From assembly GCA_036186865.1 (NCBI GenBank), contig AP025056.1, positions 29,443,092 through 29,507,091 of the forward strand: a stretch of DNA of 64,000 nucleotides, given 5' to 3'. The notes under the pieces are model-generated. The model ran no database searches. It was not told where the DNA came from and saw only the letters and a program-made list of their open reading frames with translations. This document shows positions 45,710 to 58,550 of this stretch, piece after piece; within the stretch, counting starts at the first letter, position 1; each line of letters opens with the position of its first letter. This DNA is from Eustoma russellianum (lineage: Eukaryota; Streptophyta; Magnoliopsida; Gentianales; Gentianaceae). The position numbers were made by a program, and so were the translations under genes.

Positions 45710-48700
45710 TCATGAATTGTCGAAGAGATATGGGTACTTTTGCTTCATGTCTTCTCTAACTCCCAAGTGGCCTCATCAACTGAATGGTTCTTCCATTGCA
45801 CCTTGACCATAGGAATAGACTTATTTCTCAATGCTTTCACTTCCCTATCAATTATCCTTTCGGGTTCCTCAACATATGATACATCAGCTTCAATCCTCAA
45901 AGGTTGCTCATCCATAATATGGCTTGAATCATGCACATACTTACGCAATTGAGATATATGAAACACATTGTGTAATTGAGACAACGATGGTGGTAGTGCA
46001 AGTCTATAAGCAACTTCTCCAATCCTTTCCAAGATCTCAAATGGTCCAATGAATCTAGGACTAAGTTCCCTTTAATTCCGAACCGCTTTACTCCTTTCGA
46101 TGGATACCTTCAAGAATACCTTATCTCCTACTTGAAACTCAAGTGGTCGACGCCTCACGTCGGCCCACGCCTTGCTTCTATCCTGAGCAGCCTTCAATCT
46201 TTGTCTTACAATCATAACCTTTTCCTTGGTTTGCTCCACTAAGTCAGGTCCTGTGAAAATCTTATCTCCAATCTCATCCCAATACAATGGCGATCGACAT
46301 TTTCTTCCATAAAGAGCTTCATAAGGAGCCATTCCAATAGATCTGTGATAGCTGTTATTGTATGAAAACTCAACCAACTTCAAACTCTTATCCCAGCTAC
46401 CTCCAAAGTCCAACACACAAGCACGCAACATGTCCTCCAATGTTTGAATTGTTCTCTCTGATTGACCGTCAGTCTGGGGATGAAAAGCTGAACTCATGCG
46501 AACTTCCGTACCCATCGCTTTCTGAAATGCCGTCCAAAACCTTGATGTGAAGCGGGGGTCTCGGTCACAAACTATGCTCATAGGAACTCCATGCAAACAT
46601 ACAATCTGATCAACATACATAGAAGCCAACTTTTCCATGGGTGCTTTAATCGACATCGCCATGAAATGAGCACTCTTCGTCAGACGATCCACAACAACCC
46701 AAATAGTGTCATATCCACTTCTTGTCTTAGGTAAATCGGTCACAAAATCCATAGCGATGTGATCCCACTTCCACTCAGGCACCTCAAGTGGTTGCAATAA
46801 TCCAGCTGGCCTCTGATGTTCTGCTTTGACTTTCTGACATACAAGACATTTCTCAACAAAGTCTGCTATCTGATTCTTCATTCCTGGCCACCAAAACTTT
46901 TGCTTCAAGTCATGATACATCTTATTTGCTCCTGGGTGAATAGACAAGTGAATTATGGGCTTCCTGAAGCACTTCACTCTTTATCGCATCATCATTAGGC
47001 ACACACAATCGACCTCTAAACCACAAACTGCCGTCACTACGGACTTCAAAATCGTCAGATGGCTTCTCCTTCAGCTTGCTCTTAACTTTCATCAATGCAT
47101 CATCCTTATCTTGAGTCTCCTTAATCCTATCGATCAAAGAAGGAACCACTACTAACTTTGCAAGCACGTCGGAAATCGAATTCACTTCTTCCAGACCAAA
47201 CTCTTCCATATCACGCTGTAGAGGTGGTTGACGGGGATGACTCGTCTTACGACTCAAAGCATCAGCAACTCTATTAGCTTTACCTGGATGATACTGAATA
47301 GAGATGTCATAATCCTTGATCAACTCAAGCCATCGCCTTTGGCGCATATTCAGCTCCTTTTGAGTGAAGAGGTATTTCAAACTCTTATGATCCGTGAAGA
47401 TCTCACACTTCTCTCCATACAGATAATGACGCCAAATCTTCAGAGCAAATACAACTGCTGCAAGCTCAAGGTCATGTACTGGATAATTCTGCTCAAACGG
47501 CTTAAGCTGGCGAGACGCATACGCGATCACACGCCCATTCTGCATAAGAACACAACCCAATCCATTCTTGGAAGCATCACTGTAGATCACAAACTGTTCT
47601 CCTGAAATGGGTTGAGCCAAAACTGGTGCAGACGTCAACCTTGCCTTCAGCTCAGAAAAGCTACTTTCACAATCCTCATTCCATACAAATTTTGTCTTCT
47701 TCTGAGTCAATCTAGTGAGTGGCATAGCTATCCTTGAAAATCCTTCAACAAACTTGCGGTAGTAACCGGCCAGTCCGAGAAAACTCCTTACTTCAGTGAC
47801 ATTGGTCGGTCTCCCACTCAGTAATTGCCTCAATCTTTCTGGGATCAACCGAAATCCCATTTTCAGTAATAATATGGCCCAGAAATGACACACTATGCAA
47901 CCAAAACTCACATTTACTGAATTTTGCATAGAGCTGATGCTTTCTTAGAATACCAAGTATTGTCCTCAGATGGGCTGTATGAGTTTCCTCATCAGGCGAA
48001 TAAATCAGGATATCGTCAATAAAGACGACCACATACTTATCCAACTGGTCCCGAAACACCCGATTCATAAGATCCATAAACGCTGCAGGGGCGTTGGTCA
48101 GTCCAAAAGGCATCACGAGAAATTCATAATGTCCATATCTCGTCCTGAATGCTGTCTTAGGAATATCCTCAGCTCTTATCTTCAATTGAAAATATCCAGA
48201 TCTTAGGTCCACTTTGCTAAACACCCGAGCTCCCTGCATTAGGATACTTTAGATATTATTCATGATTATTATATTGAAATAAGACTTGGTAATTACTGAC
48301 CCGAAGCTGGTCGAACAGATCGTCGATCCGAGGCAACGGATACTTATTCTTCACGGTGATCTTGTTGAGTTCCCGATAATCAATACACAGCCGCATACCT
48401 CCATCCTTCTTCTTTACAAATAAAACTGGGGCACCCCATGGTGACACACTTGGACGAATCAACTTCTTTTCCAATAACTCATGCAATTGCTCTTTTAGTT
48501 CCTTCAGCTCAGCGGGTGCCATGCGGTAAGGAGCTTTAGAAATGGGCTCAGCTCCGGGGATGAGATTTATCTCAAAGGAAATTTCTCGATCAGGGGGAAG
48601 TCCTGGTAGTTCCTCTGGAAAGACATCAAGAAACTCTTGAACTACTGGAACTTGCGAAATGTCCACTGCTGCCTGCTCGGCACTAAGAGCATAAACAAGA

Positions 48701-49160
48701 TAGCCTTGACATCCCTTTCGCAACGCTCGACGGGCACGAGCTGTATTCACAAAAATATTCTTTGACTTCTTCAACTTGGGACCTCCTTGAAATGATACTT
48801 CCTCTTGCTCCGGGGCTCTGAAAGTGACTTTCTTCTGATTGCAGTCAATATGGGCATGGTTCTTAGACAACCAGTCCATACCAAGAATAATGTCAAAGTC
48901 ACTCATAGCAATCGGGATCAGATCAGCCGCGAACCGATGGTCATCGAGCTCGACCGCGCAATTCTTATACAGATAATGAGACGTAAGCACTTGATCACCA
49001 GCGGCTTGGATTCGATAGGGTGATTTAGCCGGATGGGATTATGGTCTAATCCCTTTGCAAATTTCTTAGATATAAAGGAGTGGCTGGCGCCACTATCAAA
49101 CAACACATTTGCGGGCATACAACATACAAGAATAGCGCCTGAATCATGCAAAGCTTTAAC
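45710..49160 (-). pseudogene. Gypsy-3 pol (PR-RT-RNase H-IN-chromodomain-like), frameshifted
   Basis: From right to left: protease DSGA (49086-49097); RT from about 48560 with LPGLPPDREISFEINLIPGA, KKDGGMRLCIDYRELNK and FIDDILIYSP (48008-48025); RNase H with IYSDASKNGLG and IFTDHKSLKYLF; the integrase zinc finger HLSIHPGANKMYHDLK...CLVCQK; the DDE core with AMDFVTDLPKTR, VCDRDPRFTSRFW and HPQTDGQSERT; and a chromodomain-like tail (VHDSSHIM...MVKVQWKNHSVDEATWELE) ending at the stop at 45710. Breaks are a 2-base loss near 47815, an indel near 46950, shifts near 46045-46085 and one near 45748. RT is also split by a 67-nt intron-like segment (48234-48300). I saw no nonsense codon outside shifted frames, consistent with a young copy. 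Confidence 0.9.
48234..48300 (-). other. Intron-like 67-nt segment inside Gypsy-3 RT
   Basis: On the element strand it runs GTCAGTAATT...CCTAATGCAG, about 25% GC, within otherwise well-conserved RT coding sequence. It lies between codons for Leu-Arg and Gly-Ala that are adjacent in Gypsy-1. Taking out exactly these bases restores the frame (67 is not a multiple of 3). It has GT and AG ends, a branch-like CTAA 15 nt before the end, and no obvious target duplication. It may be a spliced intron or an insertion that mimics one. Confidence 0.65.
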
Positions 49161-49201
49161 TACGCAGCAATATAATATTTATCAAATAGCATTGCATAAT
49201 T

Positions 49202-50495
49202 TTAAATCATACCAGCCACGACGTCTCCAGCTTCCTCAACTGCAGCATCGGTCATCACATGCACACGCGCATTCGAGCGCTGACGTTGGTTCCTCTGCTG
49301 CTGACCACCACGCTCACGACAATCTCTCAGAATATGCCCAGTCTTTCCACATCCAACACAAGCAGCTCCCTTATCAGGACAATCCCTAATTATATGACCA
49401 GTCTTGCCGCAACCAAAGCACTTACCAGCTTGTACATAGCACTCGCCCAAATGATTCTTCTGACAATGGGGACACATGGGAATGGCCTGCTGCTGCTGTC
49501 CTTGATTTCCTTGATTATTTCTTTGATTATTCTGATTCTGCCCACGGCGCTGTCCACGATTCTGATTTCCTCTTTGGTTCTGATTCTGCTGTCTACCTTG
49601 CCTCCCATGAAAATTCTGTCTAGTCATTTTCCTTGCTCCTTTATCACCGGAAGTGTCCCTTCCTCTTTTCTGGCCCACCGTCGCATCGCGACGAATGATA
49701 TCCTTCTCGATCCGATAACATGCATCAACAAGCGCCTCAAAATCAGCAGAGATAACATTTACCAACCAAGTGCGAATCCTTGGGTTCAGCCCACTCTCAA
49801 ACTTCACCATCTTAGATTCCTCATCATTCATCGTAGCCGGAGAAAATCTACCCAAAGCCAGAAACTTGCTCACATATTCAGACACAGTCATACCAGGTTC
49901 TTGCTTCAACATTTCAAAATCATGCCTCTTTTGCATCTTTACTGACGGGGGAAAATAAAACTTGTTGAACTCTTGGATGAATCTCTCCCATGGAATAGGT
50001 CGGGGCAAAGGTTGCAGCTTAGCCTTCCACCACTGGTTCGCCTCACCAAGGAGGAAAGGCCTCACAGCTTGGGTTTTCATATTATCAGGGGCTCCATTCA
50101 GTTCAAAACAGTTCTCCACTTCATCTAGCCATTTTTCAGCCATATCGGGGTCAGACTTGCCTTCAAAAGGCGGCACATTCGCTCGCTTGAGCTTCTCAAA
50201 GTAATACTGCGCATCTCTTATCGGTTCATAAGGAGGAGGAGGGGCAACTTGCTGAATCATTCCCTGGCCAATCTGAGTTACGGTCTGACAGAATGCTTGG
50301 AAATCCGGAATAAGAAGTGGCACTTGCGGAAGAGGGTTTCCTTGAGCTGGTGGGGGATTTTCATTCTGCGGTGGAGGAGGAGGCGGTGGATTCTGATTCT
50401 GAGGAGGAGGTGGAGGGACTTGATCTTGAGGTTGTGGAGGGTTTGGTTCGGGTGCATGGGCAGCCTCTGCGAGGTCTACCACGAGTCCGAACCAT
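49202..50495 (-). pseudogene. Gypsy-3 gag, nearly intact
   Basis: An uninterrupted frame of 426 codons (49202-50482) carries a proline/glutamine-rich N-terminus, the gag core (AQYYFEKLKRANVPPFEGKS, FYFPPSVKMQKRHDFEM, NDEESKMVKFESGLNPRIR), a basic Asn/Gln/Arg-rich linker, and zinc knuckles CFGCGKTGHIIRDC and CVGCGKTGHILRDC, ending at the stop at 49202. The probable native ATG is 50493-50495 (MVRTRGRPRRG), in the same CAGATGGT context as in Gypsy-1. It is one frame off from the rest, so a single indel near 50455-50480 breaks the extreme N-terminus. The LINE begins only ~20 bp upstream. Confidence 0.85.
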
Positions 50496-50515
50496 CTGTA
50501 TACGGAGCAGAAAGA

Positions 50516-53500
50516 TATATATATATATATTTTTTTTTAACAAAGACAAATTTTATTAATGAGAAACCACACTTATGGTGGAGGGAAACCTTATTACAAA
50601 AATCAGAGTATATGAAAAAATGCAATAACGAAATAATGATATCATATCTCCAGTCGTATATGATATGCCGCATTAAAACCTTGCCAGGTAAAACCACCCT
50701 TGTGGATAAAACCCTAGCGAAGGAAAAAGCGTACATATTTATACAGCTGTCATTGATATGCTTCAAGCGTATAGTAAAGTACAAGCGTTCGCTAGTGATT
50801 GATGATGATGTAGGCCGATTGTGACAGTTGAAGCAGTGGAGTACGTTGCTTGAGCTTGGCTTGTCCAGGAAACGCCACACCTCAGAAGAAACCCAGAGAG
50901 AAGTTATACCAGTGAAATACAATATCCAAATATATCCAAAATGAGTCGTCAAAAACATACCGATGTCGCCCTGGCAAAGATGTTGCCAAGGCGACGCTAT
51001 AATGAGCCAATGCTGTGGGCGATTCGCCGCTGAACCTGCTAGTGCCAAATGACAAAATCTCGCCACCAGTAGACCGGAGCACATCCATGCGAAAAGAAGG
51101 ATTAATATGCATATATGAAACATCAGGAAACAGTATGAAGGTCCTGCCAAAAGATAACAGTACTTACCAGGCCTGCCTGAATCCCCAAGGATGCAGGCAG
51201 GGAGAGTCATAGTACGCCAATCCATGTATAAGACATGAGTTTATCAAATAACACGCAACTGAACTGATGAAAGGTCCAGCAGTGTAGCGGATCGCACTAA
51301 TGCTGGAAGGGTATGCGATGAGTAAACCTGTGTGATGGGATCTTGCATGGCATGTTGAGCCAAATAATGAGCAGCCATATTAGCCTCACGGTAAATATGA
51401 TGATACTCTAGGCGGTGATGATAAATGATCGTATGAAGGTGCTGGAGATAATAATTGCCATGAACCATCTGAGGGCGGGCTAGCCGAGAGATCATTTGAG
51501 CACAATCTGATTCCAATGTGATGTTGCGATATAGGGGAAGAAAATATAGAAGACCGAATAATGCGGTCTGAATCTCGGCATGCAGTGGTGTAGATGGGGG
51601 TAGCTGAAAAGAAAGGGCTCCCACACAAGCACCCGTGTGGTCCCGCAATATTACGCCCCCTGCAGCATATTGCCTACCAACTGCTGCATCTGTATTCAAT
51701 TTTAATCTACCCGAGGGTGGACATAGCCAGCGAATCAGTGTAGCTCTCGGAGGCGACAGTGATGGAAGCCAAGAAAAGTAACATCTAGGATCCGCTGCTA
51801 GTTTTGTGCCTGCTATTTTCTTGCACCAAATAGTAATATCATGTTTAACAGAAGCCTGAAGGGATGCCCGTGTAAAAGATCGTTGCTCTCCATACACTAA
51901 TGATGCATATCCTCGCCAAATATTGTACAATATGATTGCTGGGATGATTATTTTGAATACCCCAAAGAGAGATGAAAAAGATGACCGATACCACCACGCC
52001 AGTATATATTGACGCAGATGCAAGGAAGAGGGCTTAGGACAGTGTAATTCTCCAGCATAATAGACCCATAAGGAACGTACATGTGAACAATGCATAAATG
52101 TGATCTATTGTAGCAGACGCACCCTTGCAGAAGGGACATTGAGTTGGTTGCGAAGTAATGTATCTACCAATATAATCCTCAAATGGGAGCGCAGAATGAA
52201 ATAGTCGCCATAAGAATTTGAGTAACTGGCGAATGCTGTTTATACCAAATGAATTTTGCCGATAAGACCTGGGGATGAGGAGTGCGGCAAGCATCATATG
52301 CACTACGCAATGAAAATTCCCCTGTTGGTGTGTGTATCCGTTGAAGATCTCCCCCTTGGCGAGCAGACTGGGCTGTGCAGAAAGGATGTATCCGGCAAAT
52401 AAGCTTCCAGACTGGAGAATCAGGTAAACGAGGCAAATATTCCCGTCGGTGTCCATACTTAGCGTGCATATATTTGCTCCAAAGTGTAGAGTTATGTTGA
52501 TAGGACCACCAAATTCTACAATGATATGCTTGTTGTAATGTGTTGAGGTCCCGAATCCCCAATCCACCTTCCTCCTGAGGTGTGCATATCGCATTCCAAG
52601 ATACCCAATGATATCTTCGTCCCTAATAAAATGATGCCATTTTCCGATGTATGATTTTAATTATAGATTTAGGCAGCCCACCAGAGGCAAGAATATGTAA
52701 TGGCAATGCTGCTATAACCGAGCGTAACAAAACTAAACGTCCAGCCGATGAAAGCAATCGTGTGTGCCATCCATGAAGTTTGTCATCAATATGTTGCAAC
52801 AAAGAAACACTGTAACGGGCACGAGAAATACCTTTATGTAAATAGGAGCCAAGATATTTGAAAGGTAATGAGGTGCATCGCATATTGATAATAGCCTCTA
52901 ACTGCCGTCGCTGCCTTGAAGATATGTTAGCGGATGGAATCAGACTGCTTTTTTGAAAATTGACTTTTTGCCCAGAGGCCGATTCATATTGAGTGAGGAA
53001 GGTATGAAACCGTCTGAGGTTGGTCTGTGTACCACGTAGAAATATCAGTAGGTCATCTGCATATGCCAAATGTGTAATGGTAAATGGAATGCGGCCTAAT
53101 CGAAACGGTTGAAGTCGGCCTGCTGCTGTTAACGCTTTTAGTCCTCTGCTAAATCCCTCTGATGATAATATGAACAGCAGTGGAGATAAAGGATCGCCTT
53201 GTTTTACACCTCTATAGGGCCGAAATAATGGTGAAGGTTGACCATTAATTAGGACTGCTAACGTAGTAGCCCGCAAATGGTTAAGAATAATGCAGATGAA
53301 AAAATTAGAGAAGCCAAAAGAGCACATCAGTTTCTCCATGTATTCCCAACTGACTCTATCAAAGGCTTTCATCATATCAAGTTTTAAACATACCTGTGAA
53401 CCACTCCTATCCATCAGATGTATCATTTCTCTAGCCAAAAGAACCTGTGTCGAAATGTCTGTGCCGGGAAGAAAACCTGTCTGCTCCGGAGATATTAAAC

Positions 53501-55050
53501 GTGGTAGCAAAGTACTCAAGCGACTAGCAATGATACGTGTACACACTTTACTCAAGAAATTAGTTAAGCATATAGGTCGATAATCACTGAATGTGGCAGG
53601 CGACTGTTTCTTCGGGATCAAAGTAATTAAGGCTGAAGCCATCACCTTTGGTTGGGGAATACCAAGGAAAAATTCCTGAACTGCTTTTACCACATCAGCA
53701 TGAATAATAGTCCAACAGGAACGATAAAACTGCCCATTAAACCCATCAGGTCCCGCTGCACTAGAAGGGTCCAAATGCCAAACCGCATCTTTTATTTCCG
53801 GTTCCATGGGTATTTTCGTGAGTAGCAAATTATCATCTGAAGACAGAACTCGTGGTATATGGCGTAGAATATCATCATAATTATGTGTGTATTCACAGGC
53901 AAATAAGGATGTGTAAAAGGAAACTGCTTCCGCCATAACTTCAGATGGGGTCGAACACACCTCACCATTCACAGTGCGTATTTGTTGAATCTGTAATTGT
54001 AGTCTCTTGCCTTTAACAATAGAATGAAAATATCGGGTATTAGCGTCACCCTCTTTTAGCCATCGGACACGAGATTTTTGCTTCCAAATTGCAGCTCATA
54101 GGAAGATGCTTGCAGATAATCCGCTTTGGCTTTATGGTAAGCCATTCGATTCGTATCATTAGGGGATTCATCCCAGGCACACTCCGCATGTGAAAGTGCC
54201 GCTTCCGCCTGCTGAACATTGGAAAAAATTTACCAAAGATCTCTTTGTTCCATCTTTGGATGTCTTTTTTTAGCCGGAATAATTTGGAGTAGAAGCCAAA
54301 CATTCCTCCCGTAGTTGAATAAGTAGCCCAAGCATTCTGTACATATGCATGAAAATCTGGATGTAGTAGCCATGAATCCAAAAACCGAAAAGGACGATGG
54401 CCGCTTGATTGATTTTGACGGCATAAAAATAACAAAGGAGTATGGTCAGATATGATGCGCGGTAGATGAGTAAGCTGAGAATCCGGAAATGTATCCTGCA
54501 ATGCCGAATTTATGAACAACCAGTCCAGTCTCCGACGTACCCTTCCCAACCCTCTTCCATCTGTCCATGTGAACTTAGGCCCGTGGAATTGTGGGGACAT
54601 CAAAGAGCACGACTCAATGCATTCATTAAAATCTTGTAGCGCTGAAAGAGAGGGTTGCGAACGGCCTTCATGATCAGACAAAGAGCGAAAGGTATTAAAA
54701 TCTCCCCCAACAATCCAAGGCAACGTAGATGCTTCTGAAAATGTACATAACGAATCCCATAATGTACGGCGCAGCAAAGGCGTGTGCTTGCCATAAACTA
54801 CAGACAAGACCAGTGAATACTGCAACGGCCGAAAAAACAGAGTAAAATGTATCACTTGATCATCATCCTGCGTCGAGATCAATTGAAAATCTGAGTCACG
54901 CCAAAAAACCAGATTCTGCCTGATTGCGAGGAAAAAGAATTAGAAAAACCAAATCCATCCAAGAAAAACTATTAATACTGCTAGACGTGTGTTTTGGCTC
55001 TATCAAAGCTATTAAATTCAAACGATGCTCATGAATCAAATGATGCCATC
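50516..55050 (-). mobile_element. L1-type plant LINE, 5'-truncated, in Gypsy-3 leader
   Basis: This is a non-LTR retrotransposon on the minus strand with order EN-RT-zinc finger-RNase H, a ~700 bp 3' region (50540-51243) and an A tail (nine T on plus, 50530-50538) followed by a (TA)n. The right edge lies within the endonuclease N-terminus (about 55045), so ORF1 and the 5' UTR are missing, the usual 5' truncation of LINEs. I could not find a target-site duplication. Compared with Gypsy-1, about 150 bp of gypsy leader seem to be missing at the site. Open frames in the 3' region (50476-51225) are not recognised. Confidence 0.85.
51244..55045 (-). pseudogene. LINE ORF2 (APE endonuclease, RT, zf-RVT, RNase H), broken
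   Basis: The endonuclease (about 54100-55045) has the catalytic-Glu motif LIALIEPK, GGDFNTF (about 54700), DWLFINSA and SDHTPL (about 54445). RT (52623 to about 54085) has GPDGFNGQFYRSCW, LIPKKQSPATFSDYRPI, KLDMMKAFDRVSWEY, GVKQGDPLSPLLF and AYADDLLIF (about 53042-53070). The connection and zf-RVT region (about 52100-52600) includes GGLGIRDLN and CPFC...TIDHI. RNase H (51244 to about 51740) has LNTDAAV, HAEIQTALFGL, LESDCAQMI and REANMAAHYLA. Frame breaks lie near 54070, 52623, 52250 and 52090. The fourth RNase H acid is His (AAHYLA), which I recall in other plant LINE RNase H domains. It nicks DNA and copies LINE RNA when intact; this copy is dead. Confidence 0.9.
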
Positions 55051-55191
55051 AACCAGGGGACCCTATTTCCAATCTAAGTTGTCTAAGCTAATGCCATCTC
55101 TTTTCTAAGATCATGACTTAAGTCTAAGATCAATTCTTAGATTTCTAAGATCATAACATAGCTTCTACGTTCTGCCCGAATCTAGAGCCTC

Positions 55192-55204
55192 GGCTCTGAT
55201 ACCA
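55192..55204 (-). other. Gypsy-3 primer binding site (tRNA-iMet)
   Basis: ggctctgatacca on plus; TGGTATCAGAGCC on the element strand, 13 matching bases, two bases from the 5' LTR at 55207. Confidence 0.92.
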
Positions 55205-55206
55205 CC

Positions 55207-58200
55207 TGTAGCGCCCCGTACTCGGCTACCCCTCGTACGGTGCACCCGCCGTACTTTCCCTTTCGGAAAAATACAAAGCGTCGATACTTAACATGTAAAA
55301 ACCCATGGATAACATGGATTACAAAGTCACGATCTTAACAGGTAGATAAAAATACGGCAGAATTTGAACCTTAATCCGAAAGCGTCAAATCGCGAATACA
55401 TAGCAAAATTATACAAACTGAACTGATAGCAAACTACAAACACACCGCAAAATTATACAAACATTATCCGAAAAGAATCCGAAAATAGCTAAGTCCAAAA
55501 ATGTCCCAAAGGTTCATCAAAAGCTTCCATCATCATTCTCTTAACACGGCTTCAATAACCTATGAGTATGGCATCCTTGGCTCATCATCAATCCACTCGA
55601 CTTCATTACCTGGCTCTGGGGGAAAAATAAATGGGTGAGCAACAAAGTCGCCAGCAAGTATACAATAACACCGTACAATAAAGAGAAAACGGCATACAAG
55701 AATCAAACACCAATTCCTTAAGTTAAAACATACCTGCCAATATCTTTCCGAAGCATCATACTTAAAGTCATATCAACACTTAGCTAAGATCTAAATGTCA
55801 TCACTTAGTTAGATTTCACGTGCTATAGCCAACCCTTGCTTCTATGAAAAGGTATCATGCATAATGTGTATGAAATGTGAATGCGATGCAAATGCAACGG
55901 GAAACATTCTTTCACTTAGACATGCTCATAAAAATACTTGAACTTTCTTTCCTTCTTTTAAATCATGCTCATCATAAAACAAGAGAATGTGTCAGCCTAT
56001 TATACCGGGCATGACTCGGTTCTTATAACATGATCGCCTTCTGGTCTATTATACCGGATCTGGCTCGGTTCTTATACTCTTCAGACCTATTATACCGGGC
56101 CTGGATCGGTTCTTATATTTCATCAGACCTATTATACCGGGCCTGGATCGGTTCTTATACTTCTTCAAATCAATTCACCCCGGATCTGTAGCGGGTTAAG
56201 CTGGCCAGAAGGGACGGAATTCTTTTGAAACAGAAACTCTATATAAAACATCAATAAAATCATGAGCATAGAACATATGAGCATGTCAATGCATGTGCAT
56301 GGGATGCAACATGGTAAAATGCACTTATAACATCAAAAACAACTTTCTTCATGGGCTGAAAAAGATCCAGCAGCATGTCCTGTATTGCCCGGCCTCAAAA
56401 TCAACCTTTTGAGCCTATTTTCCAGAAACTAAAAATATGGACATGCACCACATGATCTTAACTACATTCTGTACAAATTTCATACGATTCCGACAAGCGT
56501 AGGTACCCCAATACAAATAATTCCCAACAAGGGTACAACAGGAAATTCTGATGCACTCTCAACTCCATTCCTTACCTTGTCTCCATCCATAAACTCATTT
56601 TGGTCCTCACTTAGCACCTGTAAATCTTTTCTATTTCTTTCATAAATAATATCTAAAGCCCATTCACCAAAACAAGTCAAAATAAATACAATACAAGTCA
56701 TACAAGCACAAAGGGTCAATCTGCCCTGTTTTCCAGAATATTACACCAACTTTACCTCAATGGTTTACCACCAAGATCAATAGATAAAATCAATTTCTTT
56801 ACATGGATACTTAGCTCTATGTCTTAAGTACTTCTTGTAAAAATTTCAGGTCAATCCAAGATGTTTAAGGTACTTAAATAATTTTTCTCCCTAAGGTGGT
56901 ACAACCAGAAACTGTTTTGACCCCTTGATACTAACAATTCATTTCTGACCAATCCACAAATGATTTTCCAGAAATTCCAACTCCACAATAAAATAGACAT
57001 GATAAGCTAGGACCACACCAAAAATAAGCTCAATCCAACGTTTATAAGGTCCTTAACTAAGTCCATCAATTTGGCATAAAATCTGTCCATAACTCTGTTT
57101 TCAACCAACATGCATAGAAGTATCCTTTCCTCCCTAATTTTGTTCTTTAGCCTATAATCCAAGTTAATGGTCATTCAATAGACATAATAAGGCTTCCCTA
57201 TACTGATTCAAGTCCCTTTTTAGCATGTCAAAGTCGTTCATATGTGCTGTTCATTCCTTCTAAACAAAACAGTCCTCTAGTCCAACAATTTCACATATTA
57301 AAATCACTAAAAAAGCTAGGTTTCATACCAATCATGTCTCATTCATCATCAAACATAGGGCAGTCCCTAATCCATCACTTTTAACTCTTATTTCAAGTTT
57401 AAACATGCTTTATATTGCAACATAAGAGAGGTCTATCATCCAACCTTTCAAAACATAAGAAAAGGTAACAACTCAGGCATATTTTCACTAAAATCATGTC
57501 TTAAGCTTCTAGACATTCAAGTATGCACATAATCACATATATTGTAAGGGGTTAATGTATACTTGCCTTGAAATGAAGCTTTAGAAGATAGATTAACTTC
57601 AAGGTAGCTTGAATCACTTGGGGTTCCCTCCACTTGAGCCATAACATACGGATTTTGGGTCAACACAAGGCCAACATTAAAAGAATACTAATGAACCACA
57701 AAATGCTTAGAAACTTACCTCAAGGCTTAGAATCAAGCCTAGGTTCTTCTAACTCTTCTTCTTAGATTAGATTGATGAACTAGAATTCCCTCTTGAGTCC
57801 TCCTAACCCACGGTTTTTAGAAAATTAACATGGGTTACCATTCAAGCTTACTATACTAAAATTCCATCAATGGAGATATAAAATAAGACATTACTTACTT
57901 GATTGAGATGCTATGAGCTTAGGTTGATGAGACTTCTTTTCCTACTTGACTCCTAAAATTTTCGGCCTAGATGATTGGTTGGGGAAGGAGCACTTGAGAT
58001 ATCATTCTTGCTTGGAGGTATATTTTAGGGTTTATAACTTAGAGTATTTGAGAAGATGAGTTTGAAAATCAAATGGAGTCTTGAAGAGCTATGGGGGCCG
58101 ATTCTAGGAGGGTTGGGAGAGGGAAAATAAGACTTGATTAGGGTGGCTAATACTTGTTTGTCTTTTGCAACTTTTAATAATGAGTTAAGAAGATAGTTAG

Positions 58201-58550
58201 CACACCATAATTAAGAGGGTGTTGGTGGTTGGTTGGAGAATCTTCTAGTCTCTTGGAGTCCTACCATGGCCGATTTTTTTTATGGTGTGTGTGGGGAGGG
58301 AATTTATTTTCTCACATATCACACAACATGGGACATAATTAAATAAAGGTGTTATGCTACATATTAAGAATCGGATACTTCACCGAGAATAATCGATACT
58401 TGAATTAAATATATGAATATTCGACATTAACAAGCTTAGCAATATTAAGATAATCGATAGGAATAAAATATAGAATATTTCACCGAAGGATGATAAGGCT
58501 TTGATAGATCGACGAGAGATAAAGTACCTACGAATGTTCGGGATACGACA
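55207..58550 (-). repeat. Gypsy-3 5' LTR (3344 bp)
   Basis: It begins TGTAGCGCCCCGTACTCGG and ends ggatacgaca, closely matching 42356-45673 with scattered single changes and small indels. The hairpin array at about 55993-56188 lies 0.8-1.0 kb upstream of the PBS on the element strand. No gene is present. Confidence 0.92.
55993..56188. repeat. Hairpin array in Gypsy-3 5' LTR
   Basis: This has the same five-unit layout as 43138-43333. Here the second stem has decayed (CTGGTC/GATCTG) and the last has CAAATC/GATCTG, whereas the third and fourth match the other LTR. TATAATA recurs in the loops on the element strand. Confidence 0.8.

Larger units (their letters stand above)
42356..58550 (-). mobile_element. 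Gypsy-3: Tekay-like chromovirus with LINE insert
   Basis: This is 16.2 kb, or about 11.7 kb without the LINE. The LTRs are 42356-45673 and 55207-58550. A perfect target duplication atagc lies at 42351-42355 and 58551-58555. It has PBS, PPT, a long gag and a pol that is frameshifted but almost free of nonsense codons. The LTRs differ by about 2% substitutions in the first 150 bases, so it is among the younger insertions. It sits in the Copia-C 5' LTR close to the Gypsy-2 site. Confidence 0.92.

Noticed and set aside
50476..51225. 249-codon open frame downstream of the LINE RNase H
   Set aside because: It overlaps the A tail and TA repeat, resembles no known domain, and lies in the expected LINE 3' UTR.
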